Assembly (NCBI RefSeq): GCF_014654785.1
Contig: NZ_BNBD01000005.1
Coordinates: 310,001-374,000, forward strand
DNA: 64,000 nucleotides
Origin: Streptomyces mashuensis
Lineage (GTDB): Bacteria > Actinomycetota > Actinomycetes > Streptomycetales > Streptomycetaceae
Direction of reading: 5' to 3'
The notes below the pieces were generated by a model, which saw only the letters and a list, made by a program, of their open reading frames with translations, was not told the origin of the DNA and made no database searches. This document shows, piece after piece, positions 38,004 to 46,404 of this stretch; position 1 is the first letter of the stretch; each line of letters opens with the position of its first letter. The translations under genes were made by a program, and so were the position numbers.

Positions 38004-38858
38004 CTACAGCTCCGGCAGCCGGCCGAGGGCCGCCCGTACGGCGTGTTCGGCCTTCTCCGGATACGGGAAGCCGTGCTCCGCGGCCACCTCGCGGGCGAGC
38101 TCGGCGAAGAGGGCGGCGGTCGCGCGGGCGCCGCGCAGGATGTCCTCGGCCGTGAAGCCGGCGAAGGTGTCCGGCAGCCGCTCCCACACGCCCGGCGCCG
38201 CCCACTGCCGCATGCGCCTGCCGCCGTACCAGACGTCGTGGCCGGTGCCGTGCCGGGTCAGGGCATGCCACTCGATCACGGTCTCCAGCAGCTCCTTGGT
38301 GGTCCGGTCCCGGGACATGGCCACCCACAGCTCGCCCCGGGCGAGACAGCCCGGCAGGTGCGCGATCTCGAACCAGAACTCGGCGCACAGGTCGGCGAAC
38401 TCGTCCGCGTCCGGCAGCTCCGCCCGCGGCTTCCCGGTCGGCGCGGGCAGCAGGGCGGCGGCCCCATCGGGGTCGTGGAGCACCTCGTAGCCGCGTTCGT
38501 GCAGGTCGTCGAGGCCCTCCTCGGCCATCAGGGCGAGCCTGTCCAGCGGTACGACCTGGAAGTCCGCCTTGACGCCGTCCTCGAACAGGACGAGCCGCGC
38601 CGGGTTCTCCCACGGGCCCTCCAGCCCCACCGACACCAGCACCGGCCCGAACGCCTCGGCCCAAGCGCCGGACGCGGCGTACGGCTCCGGATCGGTCGTG
38701 TACAGCTCGATGTCGTGGTCGGAGACGGCGTCCACCGTGCCGTCGCGCCGGGCGCGCGAGCCGGTGCGCAGCACGGCGCGCACGTCGGGGCGGGAACGCG
38801 CCCACGCAATCACCCGCTCGACAAGGGCCTCACGGGTCACGTCGGTTGCACCAGTCAT
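38004..38858 (-). CDS. Aminoglycoside 6-adenylyltransferase-like nucleotidyltransferase
   Basis: 284 residues. The nucleotidyltransferase motif GSRARRDGTVDAVSDHDIELY (about 33-53, quoted in parts: GSRARRD and SDHDIEL) provides the metal-binding Asp pair, and VKADFQVVPLDRL the third acidic residue. Size and layout match AadE/ANT(6)-type streptomycin adenylyltransferases, which modify the antibiotic with AMP; chromosomal homologues in Streptomyces may have other substrates. It is convergent with the MocR gene. Confidence 0.8.
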   Translation of the reverse strand: MTGATDVTREALVERVIAWARSRPDVRAVLRTGSRARRDGTVDAVSDHDIELYTTDPEPYAASGAWAEAFGPVLVSVGLEGPWENPARLVLFEDGVKADFQVVPLDRLALMAEEGLDDLHERGYEVLHDPDGAAALLPAPTGKPRAELPDADEFADLCAEFWFEIAHLPGCLARGELWVAMSRDRTTKELLETVIEWHALTRHGTGHDVWYGGRRMRQWAAPGVWERLPDTFAGFTAEDILRGARATAALFAELAREVAAEHGFPYPEKAEHAVRAALGRLPEL

Positions 38859-38886
38859 GCGCCCATACTGCCCCAGGCGGCGACGG

Positions 38887-38922
38887 CTGGATCACCGGCT
38901 GGATCACCGGCTAGATCACCGG
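38887..38922. repeat. Three 12-base tandem units over a stop codon
   Basis: CTGGATCACCGG at 38887-38898 and 38899-38910, then CTAGATCACCGG at 38911-38922. On the minus strand the unit encodes Pro-Val-Ile-Gln; in the copy nearest the gene Gln CAG has become the TAG stop of the zinc-ribbon protein. Confidence 0.85.
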
Positions 38923-39162
38923 GTGGATGCTGCGGGGCGTGCTCGTGGCACGGCCCGTGCCGTTGCACTCGGCGCAGCGGGTCTTGGTGTCGAAGCCCGC
39001 CCAGCGCATGCGGACCAGGAACCAGCGGGACCCGCGGCAGTACCAGCACAGTTCGGTGCCGGTGGGGAACTCGTCGGCGGGGAAGAGCGGCCGGTACACC
39101 GTCGTCTCGCTCATGGCGCGGAACAGGACGTACTCGGTGTCGACCAGGTCGGGTTCGCTCAT
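38911..39162 (-). CDS. Small zinc-ribbon protein
   Basis: 83 residues. Two Cys pairs, CWYC (about 39-42) and CAEC (about 63-66), with Gly after each (CRGS, CNGTGRAT) as in the DnaJ-type CxxCxGxG zinc module. No signal peptide or helix. The ATG overlaps the stop of an even smaller zinc-ribbon gene upstream, so both are made from one message. It may bind zinc and RNA or protein; no function is known. The C-terminus ends inside a tandem repeat. Confidence 0.7.
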   Translation of the reverse strand: MSEPDLVDTEYVLFRAMSETTVYRPLFPADEFPTGTELCWYCRGSRWFLVRMRWAGFDTKTRCAECNGTGRATSTPRSIHPVI

Positions 39163-39287
39163 TTCTGGCCCTTTCCGTCACAGCCGGGGCAGACGATGTC
39201 CCCGATCCAGCCGGAGCCGCCGCAGTCGTTGCACGTGGCGGCCGGAACGGCGGCGGCGTACGTGGTGTGGTGGTGCCTGCTCCTCAT
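39159..39287 (-). CDS. 42-residue zinc-ribbon (DnaJ-like CxxCxGxG) miniprotein
   Basis: Starts ATG 39287 with GGAGGGG 7 bases upstream and ends in a TGA that overlaps the next gene's ATG (ATGA). The first 18 residues are basic and His-rich (RSRHHHTTY); then CNDCGGSG and CPGCDGKG give two complete CxxCxGxG half-sites, one zinc ion. This is the central module of DnaJ reduced to one knuckle. It is too short for usual gene calling but the ribosome site and the overlap support it. Confidence 0.7.
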   Translation of the reverse strand: MRSRHHHTTYAAAVPAATCNDCGGSGWIGDIVCPGCDGKGQK

Positions 39288-39380
39288 GGGCGGTCCCCTC
39301 CAATCCTGCGTGGGAGCAAGAGTGGCACGGGACGGCGCGGCGCGGGGGCCGTTCCGCCGGAGCGGGTGTGAAGCAGGTGT

Positions 39381-40811
39381 TCAGAGGAGGCGCTTGATCT
39401 CGCCGCGCACGCGGTAGAAGCCGCCGGACGAGGCGGCGACCGACTCGACCACGTAGCGCGCGCCCGCCTCGCGTATGCCCCGCGGGAACTGCACGTTCCA
39501 CGTCGGGTCGTAGCCCTCGGACACCACGTGCACCCGCATCCGGCCGGCCTCGTTCACGCACTCCACGACCACGCCGCCGGCCGGGGCCGCCGTCACCGTG
39601 CGGACGGTGGTGGCCGGCGCGTACGTGGGCAGCGCGGCGGCCGACTTGATGTCGACGGGGGTGGGCACCGTGCCGCCCTGGGCGGCGGCGATGGCGGACG
39701 CGGTGGCGTCGACGCAGACCAGGGAGCCGTCCGTGGTGACCATGTACAGCTTCTCGTCGCGGTACTGCATCGACAGCGCCGAGCCGGCGCCCGTGCGCAG
39801 CTTCCACAGGCGCGTGCCGTCGGCGGCGAAGCAGTACACCGACGAGGCGGAGTCGCCCGCGAACACGTACTGGCCGTCGGGCGAGGTGGCGCAGGAGTAC
39901 ACCGACCCGTCGCAGCGGTACGTCGCCTCGACCGCGCCGTCCGCCTTCGCGAGGCGCTGGACGACGTTGTGACTGGTGCCGGCGAAGACCGCGTACCGTT
40001 CCTGCCAGCCGAAGAGCACGCCGCCGCTGGTGGGCGTGTGCCACAGCTGACGGCCGCCGTCGGCGGAGTAGGCCGTCACGCCCGCGGAGTGGCCGTGGTA
40101 GACGGCGCGGTCGTCACGGCGGACCATCCAGCCGCCGGCGCCGGAGCTGTTGCGCGACCACTGGTGCTCCTCCTCGTGGTCGATGACGGTCAGCCCGCCG
40201 TTCCGGTCGGAGACGTTGAGGACGCCCTCGTGGATGTCGAGCCAGAAGATGTCGACGTCGGAGGCGATCTCGTAGGCGGCGAACGGCAGCTTGGAGGACA
40301 GGTCGTAGACCGTGCCGTCGTCGCAGCCCGCGTAGATCCAGAAGTCGTCCGCCACCAGGCACTTGACGCCGTCGGGCAGCTGGAAGCGGGCCAGCACCTC
40401 GCCGTCGTGGCCGAGGGTGTAGACGTCGCCGTCCTGGTTGCCCACCCAGCAGCGGTCCTCGCCGATGTGGATGCCGAAGGCGGGGGTGCCGGTGCGGAAC
40501 CGCCACAGCACCGGGGCCGTGGCCCGCGCCGTCGACGGCGCCGACGTGACCTGGCGGCGCGTCACCGGACGGGCGGCACGGCCGCCGGGCACGGCCGGCT
40601 CGTAGCCCTTGCGGACCTTCTCGCCGACCTTCTTCGCCGCGGCGGCCTGCGCCTTGGCGGCGGTCGGGAACACCGACCGCTGCGTCTGCCCGGCCGCGCC
40701 GATCCGTCCGTACCGGACCGTGACGGCCGTGCCGTCGACGGTCACCTCGTAGAACTTGTGCGCGCCTCCGCCGTCCTGCGACAGCTCGAGGTACGTGGTG
40801 TGTGCGGACAT
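39381..40811 (-). CDS. WGR domain protein with a PQQ-type beta-propeller
   Basis: 476 residues; GAGAGGGGG precedes the ATG. Residues 1-75 are a WGR-like domain (FYEVTVDGTAVTVRYGRIGAAGQTQ), found in PARPs and bacterial DNA- or protein-binding proteins. A linker is followed by six or seven blades (GEDRCWVGNQDGDVYTL, DDFWIYAGCDDGTVYDL, SPDGQYVFAGDSASSVYCF, DEKLYMVTTDGSLVCVD). No signal peptide, so it acts in the cytoplasm. WGR plus propeller is an uncommon combination and its role is unknown. Two zinc-ribbon genes lie upstream in the opposite direction of transcriptional order (downstream on the same strand). Confidence 0.85.
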   Translation of the reverse strand: MSAHTTYLELSQDGGGAHKFYEVTVDGTAVTVRYGRIGAAGQTQRSVFPTAAKAQAAAAKKVGEKVRKGYEPAVPGGRAARPVTRRQVTSAPSTARATAPVLWRFRTGTPAFGIHIGEDRCWVGNQDGDVYTLGHDGEVLARFQLPDGVKCLVADDFWIYAGCDDGTVYDLSSKLPFAAYEIASDVDIFWLDIHEGVLNVSDRNGGLTVIDHEEEHQWSRNSSGAGGWMVRRDDRAVYHGHSAGVTAYSADGGRQLWHTPTSGGVLFGWQERYAVFAGTSHNVVQRLAKADGAVEATYRCDGSVYSCATSPDGQYVFAGDSASSVYCFAADGTRLWKLRTGAGSALSMQYRDEKLYMVTTDGSLVCVDATASAIAAAQGGTVPTPVDIKSAAALPTYAPATTVRTVTAAPAGGVVVECVNEAGRMRVHVVSEGYDPTWNVQFPRGIREAGARYVVESVAASSGGFYRVRGEIKRLL

Positions 40812-40897
40812 GGCAGGGCCCCCTCTCGCGCACCGGTCACGTCGACCGGCGGTGACTGGTGGAAACGCTAGGGGGCCCCACTGACAACGGCGGTTGC

Positions 40898-41947
40898 TCA
40901 GCCGGCGGAGCCGGCCTTCCGGCGGCGCACGACGAAGACGGCGGCGGCGCCCGCGACGACGGCCGCGCCACCGATGCCGGCCGCGGCCGGCAGCATGCTG
41001 GAGGAGCCCGTCTCGGCGAGCTTGCCGCTCACCGGCACCTCGGCCAGCTTGCCGTCCCCGCCGGCCGGCTTCTGACCGACCTTGTCGTGCTGCTTCTGCT
41101 GCTGCTTCTTGGCCTCGTCGGAGGAGCCGGTCCTGCCCTTGGCGTCATCCACCTTGCCGGGCTTGCTGCCGGCGGGCAGGACGGAGAAGTCGAACTGGCT
41201 GATCTCGTCGAAGCCGCACTTGTCGTCCTCGGCCCAGGTGTAGCCGTTGGTGAAGAAGTAGCCGGTGCCTGCCTTGGCCTTCTCGCCCGCCTTGATGCGC
41301 ATGCGCGCGTCGGCGTACTCGCCGGGCTTGAGGTTCTTCACGGTGGCGAAGTCCTCGCTGGCCATGAAGTCGGCGCCCACGCCCTCGACGGGCTTCCAGG
41401 CGTGGGTGACGGGGTTGTACCACTCGACCGTCACGGCCAGCTCGGCGACGTCCTGGAGCTTGGGGTCGGCCGTGCCGAGGGCGATGTTGAGGTCGGTCTC
41501 CATGACCTTGAGCTTCGCGACGTTGGTGACCCGGTACGTGAACTCGTGCCAGCCCGAGCCGGCCACGATGCGGCTGGGCAGGCCGCGCAGCCCGGTCTTG
41601 CCGCGGTCGACGTCGAAGATGGGCGAGCAGAACGTCGGCCGGGTGCGGACGGGGGAGGGCGAGGCGGAGGGCGACGCGGTGCCCTTCCCAGGCTCCTGCG
41701 TCGGCTTGGCGGAGGGGGCCGGGGAGGCGGAGGCGGAGCCCGGGGCAGCCGGGGAGGGCTTGGCGCTCGACGGCTCCTGCGTGGGCGGCTGGGGGTGCTG
41801 CCCGTTGCCGACGACGCCGCCGGTGAAGGCGGGCGCGGGCTGCCCGTCCGCCGCGTTCGCCGCAGATGCGGAGGGAGCGGCGAACAGGGCCAGGGGGCCG
41901 ACGACGGCCGTGACGGCAGCGGCGGCCAGCGCGCGGTGAAGCTTCAT
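40898..41947 (-). CDS. LAETG sortase-anchored surface protein
   Basis: 349 residues from ATG 41947 (GAGAGG upstream). Residues 1-29 are a Sec signal peptide (ending SASA). A Pro/Ser/Ala-rich stretch (about 30-100) precedes a beta-rich domain with FCSPIFDV and AEDDKCGFDE that gives a possible disulfide. A KKQQQKQH spacer leads to LAETG (near residue 317), a membrane helix and RRRKAG: the class E sortase (LAxTG) signal of Streptomyces. The protein is probably displayed on aerial or vegetative cell walls. Confidence 0.88.
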   Translation of the reverse strand: MKLHRALAAAAVTAVVGPLALFAAPSASAANAADGQPAPAFTGGVVGNGQHPQPPTQEPSSAKPSPAAPGSASASPAPSAKPTQEPGKGTASPSASPSPVRTRPTFCSPIFDVDRGKTGLRGLPSRIVAGSGWHEFTYRVTNVAKLKVMETDLNIALGTADPKLQDVAELAVTVEWYNPVTHAWKPVEGVGADFMASEDFATVKNLKPGEYADARMRIKAGEKAKAGTGYFFTNGYTWAEDDKCGFDEISQFDFSVLPAGSKPGKVDDAKGRTGSSDEAKKQQQKQHDKVGQKPAGGDGKLAEVPVSGKLAETGSSSMLPAAAGIGGAAVVAGAAAVFVVRRRKAGSAG

Positions 41948-42099
41948 GGGGTACGCGTACCTCTCGTGGAACGAAGGGGTCCGGCCACGGCGGGGGTCCA
42001 TGCGGCTTCAGGCATGCGCATCCGGGCGGGACTGGATACGTTGACCGGGGACGCCGCCGGAAGGTTGTATACGGAATGGATCGATCCGGCATGATCCGC

Positions 42100-42135
42100 G
42101 TCACAGAGGTCACAGAGGTCACAGAGGTCACAGAG
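42100..42135 (+). repeat. Four tandem GTCACAGAG units at the ribosome site
   Basis: Exact 9-base repeats at 42100, 42109, 42118 and 42127; the last one runs into the GAGGGGG ribosome site of the lipoprotein gene. The reading frame stays open through it, but the GTG at 42145 has the better start context. Confidence 0.85.
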
Positions 42136-42144
42136 GGGGAAAAG

Positions 42145-42750
42145 GTGCGTTCGAGGACCCGGGCCCGGTGGGTGGCCGTCGTCGCGGTGGCCGTCTGCGG
42201 GTGCATACCGCTGGCGGCCTGCGGCACGGAACGGGCCGGCACGCCCGGAACGGCGGCGTCCGCGCCGGACGGGACCAGCGACGACCAGCACACGAACCTG
42301 CCGGACACGACGTCGGACGACCAGCACACGGACCTGCCGGACACCACGTCCGACGACCAGCACACGGACCTGCCCGACACCACGTCGGACGACCACCCGG
42401 ACCCCGACGGCCCGCCCATGGGCGACACGGCGGACGACGACGGCGGCGTCCCGACCGCGGGCCCGCACCGCTGGTTCCCGATGCTCCAGGAGTTCCGCAC
42501 CCACCTCACCACCAAGGCCCCGAAGCCGGACGCCGCCGTGGCCCCGCACGTCACCCGCGTCTACGTCCGCACCCCCGCGGGCACCGACCGCGTCGAGGCC
42601 GTCGTCCGCGTCGACTACGGCGTGGGCGAACAGGAGGACGCCGACCGCACGGCCAAGGCGTTCACCCAGTGGCGCCGCACGGTGTACGGCGACCACGGCC
42701 ACGTCCGGGTCCTGGGCCCGGCGAAGACGACGGCGGAACAGACCTGGTAG
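42145..42750 (+). CDS. Lipoprotein with a 12-residue repeat
   Basis: 201 residues from GTG 42145 (GAGGGGG 5 bases upstream). The lipobox is LAAC (Cys about 24). Three to four copies of a T-T-S-D-D-Q-H-T-D/N-L-P-D unit follow (about 44-85), forming an acidic, flexible spacer. The C-terminal 100 residues (WFPMLQEFRTHLTTK, TRVYVRTPAGTDRVEAVVRVDYG) form a small alpha/beta domain. Probably attached to the outer face of the membrane; no family recognised. Confidence 0.75.
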   Translation: MRSRTRARWVAVVAVAVCGCIPLAACGTERAGTPGTAASAPDGTSDDQHTNLPDTTSDDQHTDLPDTTSDDQHTDLPDTTSDDHPDPDGPPMGDTADDDGGVPTAGPHRWFPMLQEFRTHLTTKAPKPDAAVAPHVTRVYVRTPAGTDRVEAVVRVDYGVGEQEDADRTAKAFTQWRRTVYGDHGHVRVLGPAKTTAEQTW

Positions 42751-42766
42751 CGCGGGGCGCCCACGG

Positions 42767-43540
42767 TCACCGGGCCGGACGGGGGTCCGGCGGGGCGGGC
42801 GACGCCTCCAGGAACTCCAGCACCATCGCGTCCACCGCCGCGGCGCCGGCGATGGGCAGGGCGTGGTGGCCCAGGCCCGGCAGTATGTCGACCCGGGCGT
42901 GCGGCAGCAGCCGGCGGGCCCGGGACGCCGCCGCTTCGGCGTCGTGGACCCGGCTGTCCCCGGCGAACAGCGCCAGGAGCGGCATGGCGAGCGGCGCCGG
43001 GTCGAGTGTCCGTCCCACCACCGGCCGGCCCCGCCCCCGTAGGGTCGCGCCCCGCACGTAGAGGCGCTTGAAGTCCTCGTCCACGCCTGTTCCCGCCGTC
43101 TCCCAGTCGAGGAACGCGCCGACCCGCTGCTCGGTGGGCCGCAGCAGCATCGGCAGCGCGCGCAGCAGGTAGCCCGGCCGGTACCCGCCGAACACCTGGG
43201 TCGGGTCGAGCAGCGCGAGGCGCTGCACCCGCCGCGGTGCGTGGAGCGCGTACGCGGTGGCCACCCAGGCGCCGTACGAGTGCCCGCACAGGGCGGCCGC
43301 CGGCAGCTCCAGCCCGTCCAGCACGGCATCCAGCCACGACGTGAGGTCCTGCGGTGTGCGCAACGGCAGACCCGCGCGTTCGCTGCGGCCCACGTCGCCG
43401 AGGATGTCGACCGCGTACAGCCGGTGCCGGGCCCCCAGCGCCGGGGCGTTGGCGAACCATGCCGTGCCGGTGGCCCCGCCGCCGTGCAGCAGCACCAGCG
43501 GCGGGCCGTCCGGCGGGCGCCGCCCGGGCCGGACGCCCCA
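42767..43540 (-). pseudogene. Alpha/beta hydrolase lacking its 5' end
   Basis: The frame has the oxyanion segment PPLVLLHGGGATG, nucleophile GHSYGAW, acid FAGDSRVHD and catalytic His GLGHHALP. Homology extends upstream of the GTG at 43495 (DGPPLV...), but between that GTG and an in-frame TGA at 43574-43576 there is no start codon, and the expected first 25-40 residues are absent. The GTG at 43495 would begin inside the first core strand. Beside it, the divergent MarR gene also lacks its 5' part, so a single deletion probably removed both starts and the shared promoter. Confidence 0.65.
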
Positions 43541-43836
43541 TGACCCCCGGCCGGCTCGGCGAACAGCTCCGTCTCAACTCCGCCGGCACCACCACCCTCG
43601 TCGACCGGCTGGAGCGGCTCGGCCTGGTCCGCCGCGAACGCGACACCGCCGACCGCCGGCGGGTCCTGCTCACCGTCGAACCCCGGGCGGTCGAGCTCGG
43701 CTGGTCGTTCTTCGGCCCCGCCATCGGCACCCTGCTCACCGCGATGGACGCCTTCACCCCGGCCGAACTCGACACCGCCGGGCGCTTCCTCACGGCGATG
43801 ACCGACGCCATCGCCGACACCACTCCCGACGCGTAG
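43540..43836 (+). pseudogene. MarR-family regulator fragment lacking its N-terminal half
   Basis: The 98 codons read TPGRLGEQLRLNSAGTTTLVDRLERLG (in parts), then VRRERDTADRRRVLLTV, which is the recognition helix and wing of a MarR protein, then a C-terminal dimerization helix. The normal first 45-60 residues (dimer helix and the start of the winged helix) are missing, and sequence upstream of 43540 is the antisense of the hydrolase fragment. No good ribosome site precedes the ATG. Probably inactive. Confidence 0.65.
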
Positions 43837-43972
43837 CCGAGCGCCGCCGCGTTCGGCCGGATCGCGTGCTTGTCGTCAGTGGTGGGGGGCAGGAGAGTGG
43901 GCCCGGCTTCTCCGCGACCCTCCACGACTTTCCGCGTGCCTCCGCGAGCACGCGGGAAAGGACGGCTCACGC

Positions 43973-44533
43973 ATGGGCAGACGTACGTTCAGGGCCTGGC
44001 GAAGAATGTCGGCGATACCGGTGACGATGGCGCTGGGCGCCCTCGTGCTCGGTGCGGCGACGCCCGCCTCGGCCGTCGGCAACGAGGAGTTCAAGGCGTT
44101 CAACATGTGGTTCGACGTCACCTCGCTGTCGAACACCAATGAATGCATCCCCTCATGGGTCACCGCGCGCTACCGCGACCCCGTCTCCGGCAGCGACACC
44201 TGGTCCCGGCTCGTCCGCACCAACAACAACGGCTGCGAGACCGACCCCGAACACCTCCAGAAGTTCGGCGACTTCCAGAACACCCACAGCAGCGTGAACC
44301 TGCTGGGCGGCCCGAAACCGGGCCAGCACCTGTACTGGAAGGACCTCACCAGCCTCACGCTGACCGTCACCACGCCGAACACCCCCAAGGGCCGGCAGAA
44401 GTGCGTGAGCGTGAACAAGTTCGGGATCTGGGGGCTCGACACCAACAACTACTGGCACGAGCTGGTCAACCAGCAGTTCGAGTGGATCTTCTGCGACGGC
44501 CACAACGACGTGGAGCTGTTCGTCAACCACTGA
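43973..44533 (+). CDS. Secreted protein of unknown function
   Basis: 186 residues; GGAAAGGA about 8 bases before the ATG. A signal peptide (RRTFRAWRRMSAIPVTMALGALVLGAATPASA, about 1-34; n-region basic) is followed by a 150-residue Asn/Thr/Trp-rich domain with four Cys (NECIPSW, NNGCETD, KCVSVN, FCDGH), likely two disulfides. No enzyme motif. Beta-sandwich-like composition (SLTLTVTTPNTPKG). Convergent with the inhibitor gene downstream. Confidence 0.75.
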   Translation: MGRRTFRAWRRMSAIPVTMALGALVLGAATPASAVGNEEFKAFNMWFDVTSLSNTNECIPSWVTARYRDPVSGSDTWSRLVRTNNNGCETDPEHLQKFGDFQNTHSSVNLLGGPKPGQHLYWKDLTSLTLTVTTPNTPKGRQKCVSVNKFGIWGLDTNNYWHELVNQQFEWIFCDGHNDVELFVNH

Positions 44534-44540
44534 GCCGGGC

Positions 44541-44954
44541 TCAGTGCACCCCTTCCCCCGGCGCCGTGCCGCAGCTCGGGCCGCCCGGCCCGTCGAACTG
44601 CACCGAGCTGAAGAAGTCCCGGTAGGCGGGGAAGAAGTTGCCCTTCCCGGTCGGGCCGGCCGACGTGACCGCCGTACAGCCCGAGTAGTTCGTATCCGAC
44701 CACAGATGGATCGTCGACGAGGTCCTGTTCCAGTCGGACCTGGCCCGGTCGCTCATGCCGACGGCCGCCAGGTCCGGCACACTGCCCCTCAGCTTGACCA
44801 TGTCACCCGTGCCGTCGAGGCCCGAGAACATGCAGTAGTAGCCGGCCGGGCAGCGGTCGTACCCGTCGGCCGCCCGGGCCGTCGACACCGGCAGGGCGGC
44901 CGCGGCGGCGGCCACGGCCACCGGTACGAGCAGGGCGCGGAACGTGTTCCTCAT
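44541..44954 (-). CDS. Secreted peptidase inhibitor I36 (SMI-like) family protein
   Basis: 137 residues with a signal peptide of about 29 residues (ending STARAAD). The mature part begins YDRCPAGYYCMFSGLDGTG and has a second Cys pair (SGCTAVT, PSCGTAP), the beta/gamma-crystallin-like pattern of the Streptomyces metalloproteinase inhibitor family I36. It may inhibit extracellular proteases. Monocistronic. Confidence 0.8.
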   Translation of the reverse strand: MRNTFRALLVPVAVAAAAAALPVSTARAADGYDRCPAGYYCMFSGLDGTGDMVKLRGSVPDLAAVGMSDRARSDWNRTSSTIHLWSDTNYSGCTAVTSAGPTGKGNFFPAYRDFFSSVQFDGPGGPSCGTAPGEGVH

Positions 44955-45029
44955 CGGTGGGGACTCCTCACGAGGTGGCTGTCACCGGAGGTTTCCCCAC
45001 CCGCACCCCGCCCACACGGGACCGTGCCC

Positions 45030-45392
45030 TCACCCGTCGCCGCGGCCGTCCAGCAGGCGCAGCAGCACGTCCGCCTCCGCGCGCAGCCGCGCGGCCCGCT
45101 CCGCGTGCGCCGGCGCGGCCAACTGCTCCGCCGCGACGAGACGTTCCTCCGCCTCGGCGCGCACGACGACCGCCACTTCCTCCTCGCTCAGCTCCCGTCG
45201 TACGGCCTCCGTGGCGCCCGCCCCGACCGGTGCGTGTTCCAGCGCCACACCGCGCAGCCCGGCCTCCCCGACCGGTACCGCCTCCGCGTTGTCCAGCGCC
45301 GCCAACGCCGAACGCAACGCGCTCACCGCCGCCTTGTCGCGGGCACGCATCGCAGCGGGCAGGGCCTCACGCATCCGTATTCGTAGTGACAT
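45030..45392 (-). CDS. GatB/YqeY-like domain protein
   Basis: 120 residues, helix-rich. The N-terminus SLRIRMREALPAAMRARDKAAVSALRSALAALDNAEA and the middle RELSEEEVAVVVRAEAEERL match the YqeY family, related to the tail domain of GatB that contacts tRNA. Cellular role unclear. 17 bases from the next gene on the same strand, so it may be cotranscribed with the sigma factor gene upstream. Confidence 0.8.
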   Translation of the reverse strand: MSLRIRMREALPAAMRARDKAAVSALRSALAALDNAEAVPVGEAGLRGVALEHAPVGAGATEAVRRELSEEEVAVVVRAEAEERLVAAEQLAAPAHAERAARLRAEADVLLRLLDGRGDG

Positions 45393-45408
45393 GCCCGCGA
45401 TCGTACGC

Positions 45409-46335
45409 TCAGCCGCCGGCCCGGCTCAGCCGGGTTTCCCGCTGCATGTGCGTGAGCTTCTCCGGGTTGCGCACCGCGTAGAACCCCGTGATGCGGCCCT
45501 CGTCCATGCGCACCGCCACCACCGTGTCGATCCCGCCGTCCACGCGCAGCGTCAGCGCCGGGTGACCGTTCACCAGCGCCGGCCCCAGCGACCAGCCCTC
45601 CGCGGCGATCCTCCCGAGCCCCGCCGCCAGCAGCCGGCCCACCTTCTCCGCGCCCACGACCGGCCGCAGAATCGCCTGCTTCACCCCGCCGCCGTCGCCC
45701 ACGAAGACGACGTCCGGCGCCAGGATGTCCAGCAGCCCCTGGAGATCACCCGTCTCCGTCGCCCGCTGGAACGCGTCCAGCGCATGCCGCGTCTCGGCCG
45801 GCGAAACGCTCCCCCGCGGCCGGCGCGCCGCCACGTGCTCCCGCGCCCGGTGCGCGATCTGCCGCACCGCCGCCGCGCTCTTCCCGACCGCCTCGGCAAT
45901 CTCGTCGTACCCCAGGTCGAACACCTCGCGCAGCACGAACACTGCCCGCTCGGTCGGCGCCAGCGTCTCCAGCACCAGCATCATCGCCATCGACACGCTG
46001 TCCGCCAGCTCGACGTCCTCCGCCACGTCGGGCGCCGTCAGCAGCGGCTCCGGCAGCCACTCGCCCACGTACGACTCCTTGCGGCGCCCCAGCGTCCGCA
46101 ACCGGCTCAGCGCCTGCCGCGTCGTGATCCGCACCAGATACGCCCGCCGGTCCCGCACCGCGTCGAGGTCGACCCCCGCCCACTTCAGCCACGTCTCCTG
46201 CAGCACGTCCTCCGCGTCCGCGGCCGACCCCAGCATCTCGTACGCCACCGTGAACAACAGGTTCCGGTGCGCGACGAACACCTCCGTCGCGGTGTCCTCG
46301 GCAGGTGCATGCGTATGCGCGTGTTCGCTCTTCAC
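45409..46335 (-). CDS. ECF41-group RNA polymerase sigma factor
   Basis: 308 residues from the GTG at 46335. Region 2 is RNLLFTVAYEMLGSAADAEDVLQETWLKW; region 4 is TERAVFVLREVFDLGYDEIAEAVGKSAAAVRQIAHRAREHV; the extra C-terminal SnoaL-like domain holds DGGGV and the terminal NPEKL motif, both hallmarks of ECF41, which lack an anti-sigma factor and use this domain for self-control. A perfect ECF41 promoter lies just upstream, giving an almost leaderless message; the GTG at 46341 is an alternative start. Divergent from its usual partner gene. Confidence 0.9.
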   Translation of the reverse strand: MKSEHAHTHAPAEDTATEVFVAHRNLLFTVAYEMLGSAADAEDVLQETWLKWAGVDLDAVRDRRAYLVRITTRQALSRLRTLGRRKESYVGEWLPEPLLTAPDVAEDVELADSVSMAMMLVLETLAPTERAVFVLREVFDLGYDEIAEAVGKSAAAVRQIAHRAREHVAARRPRGSVSPAETRHALDAFQRATETGDLQGLLDILAPDVVFVGDGGGVKQAILRPVVGAEKVGRLLAAGLGRIAAEGWSLGPALVNGHPALTLRVDGGIDTVVAVRMDEGRITGFYAVRNPEKLTHMQRETRLSRAGG

Positions 46336-46343
46336 GCGCACAA

Positions 46344-46370
46344 GACGCCGGTGGGCGTGGTTCTGTGACA
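46344..46370 (-). promoter_or_regulatory. ECF41 autoregulated promoter
   Basis: On the minus strand TGTCACA (46370-46364), a 16-base spacer and CGTC (46347-46344) match the known ECF41 consensus exactly. Transcription would begin within a few bases of the sigma factor's GTG, giving a leaderless or nearly leaderless message. Confidence 0.8.
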
Positions 46371-46404
46371 CCGGCGCCCTGTGGCGTACGTCATGCCGCC
46401 GCCC

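Noticed and set aside
41145..42554. 469-codon minus-strand frame near the sortase substrate
   Set aside because: Arg-rich out-of-frame reading of the LAETG protein and antisense of the lipoprotein.
43540..43836. Functional MarR regulator
   Set aside because: The first half of the winged helix and the N-terminal dimer helix are missing and no ribosome site is present; treated as a fragment.
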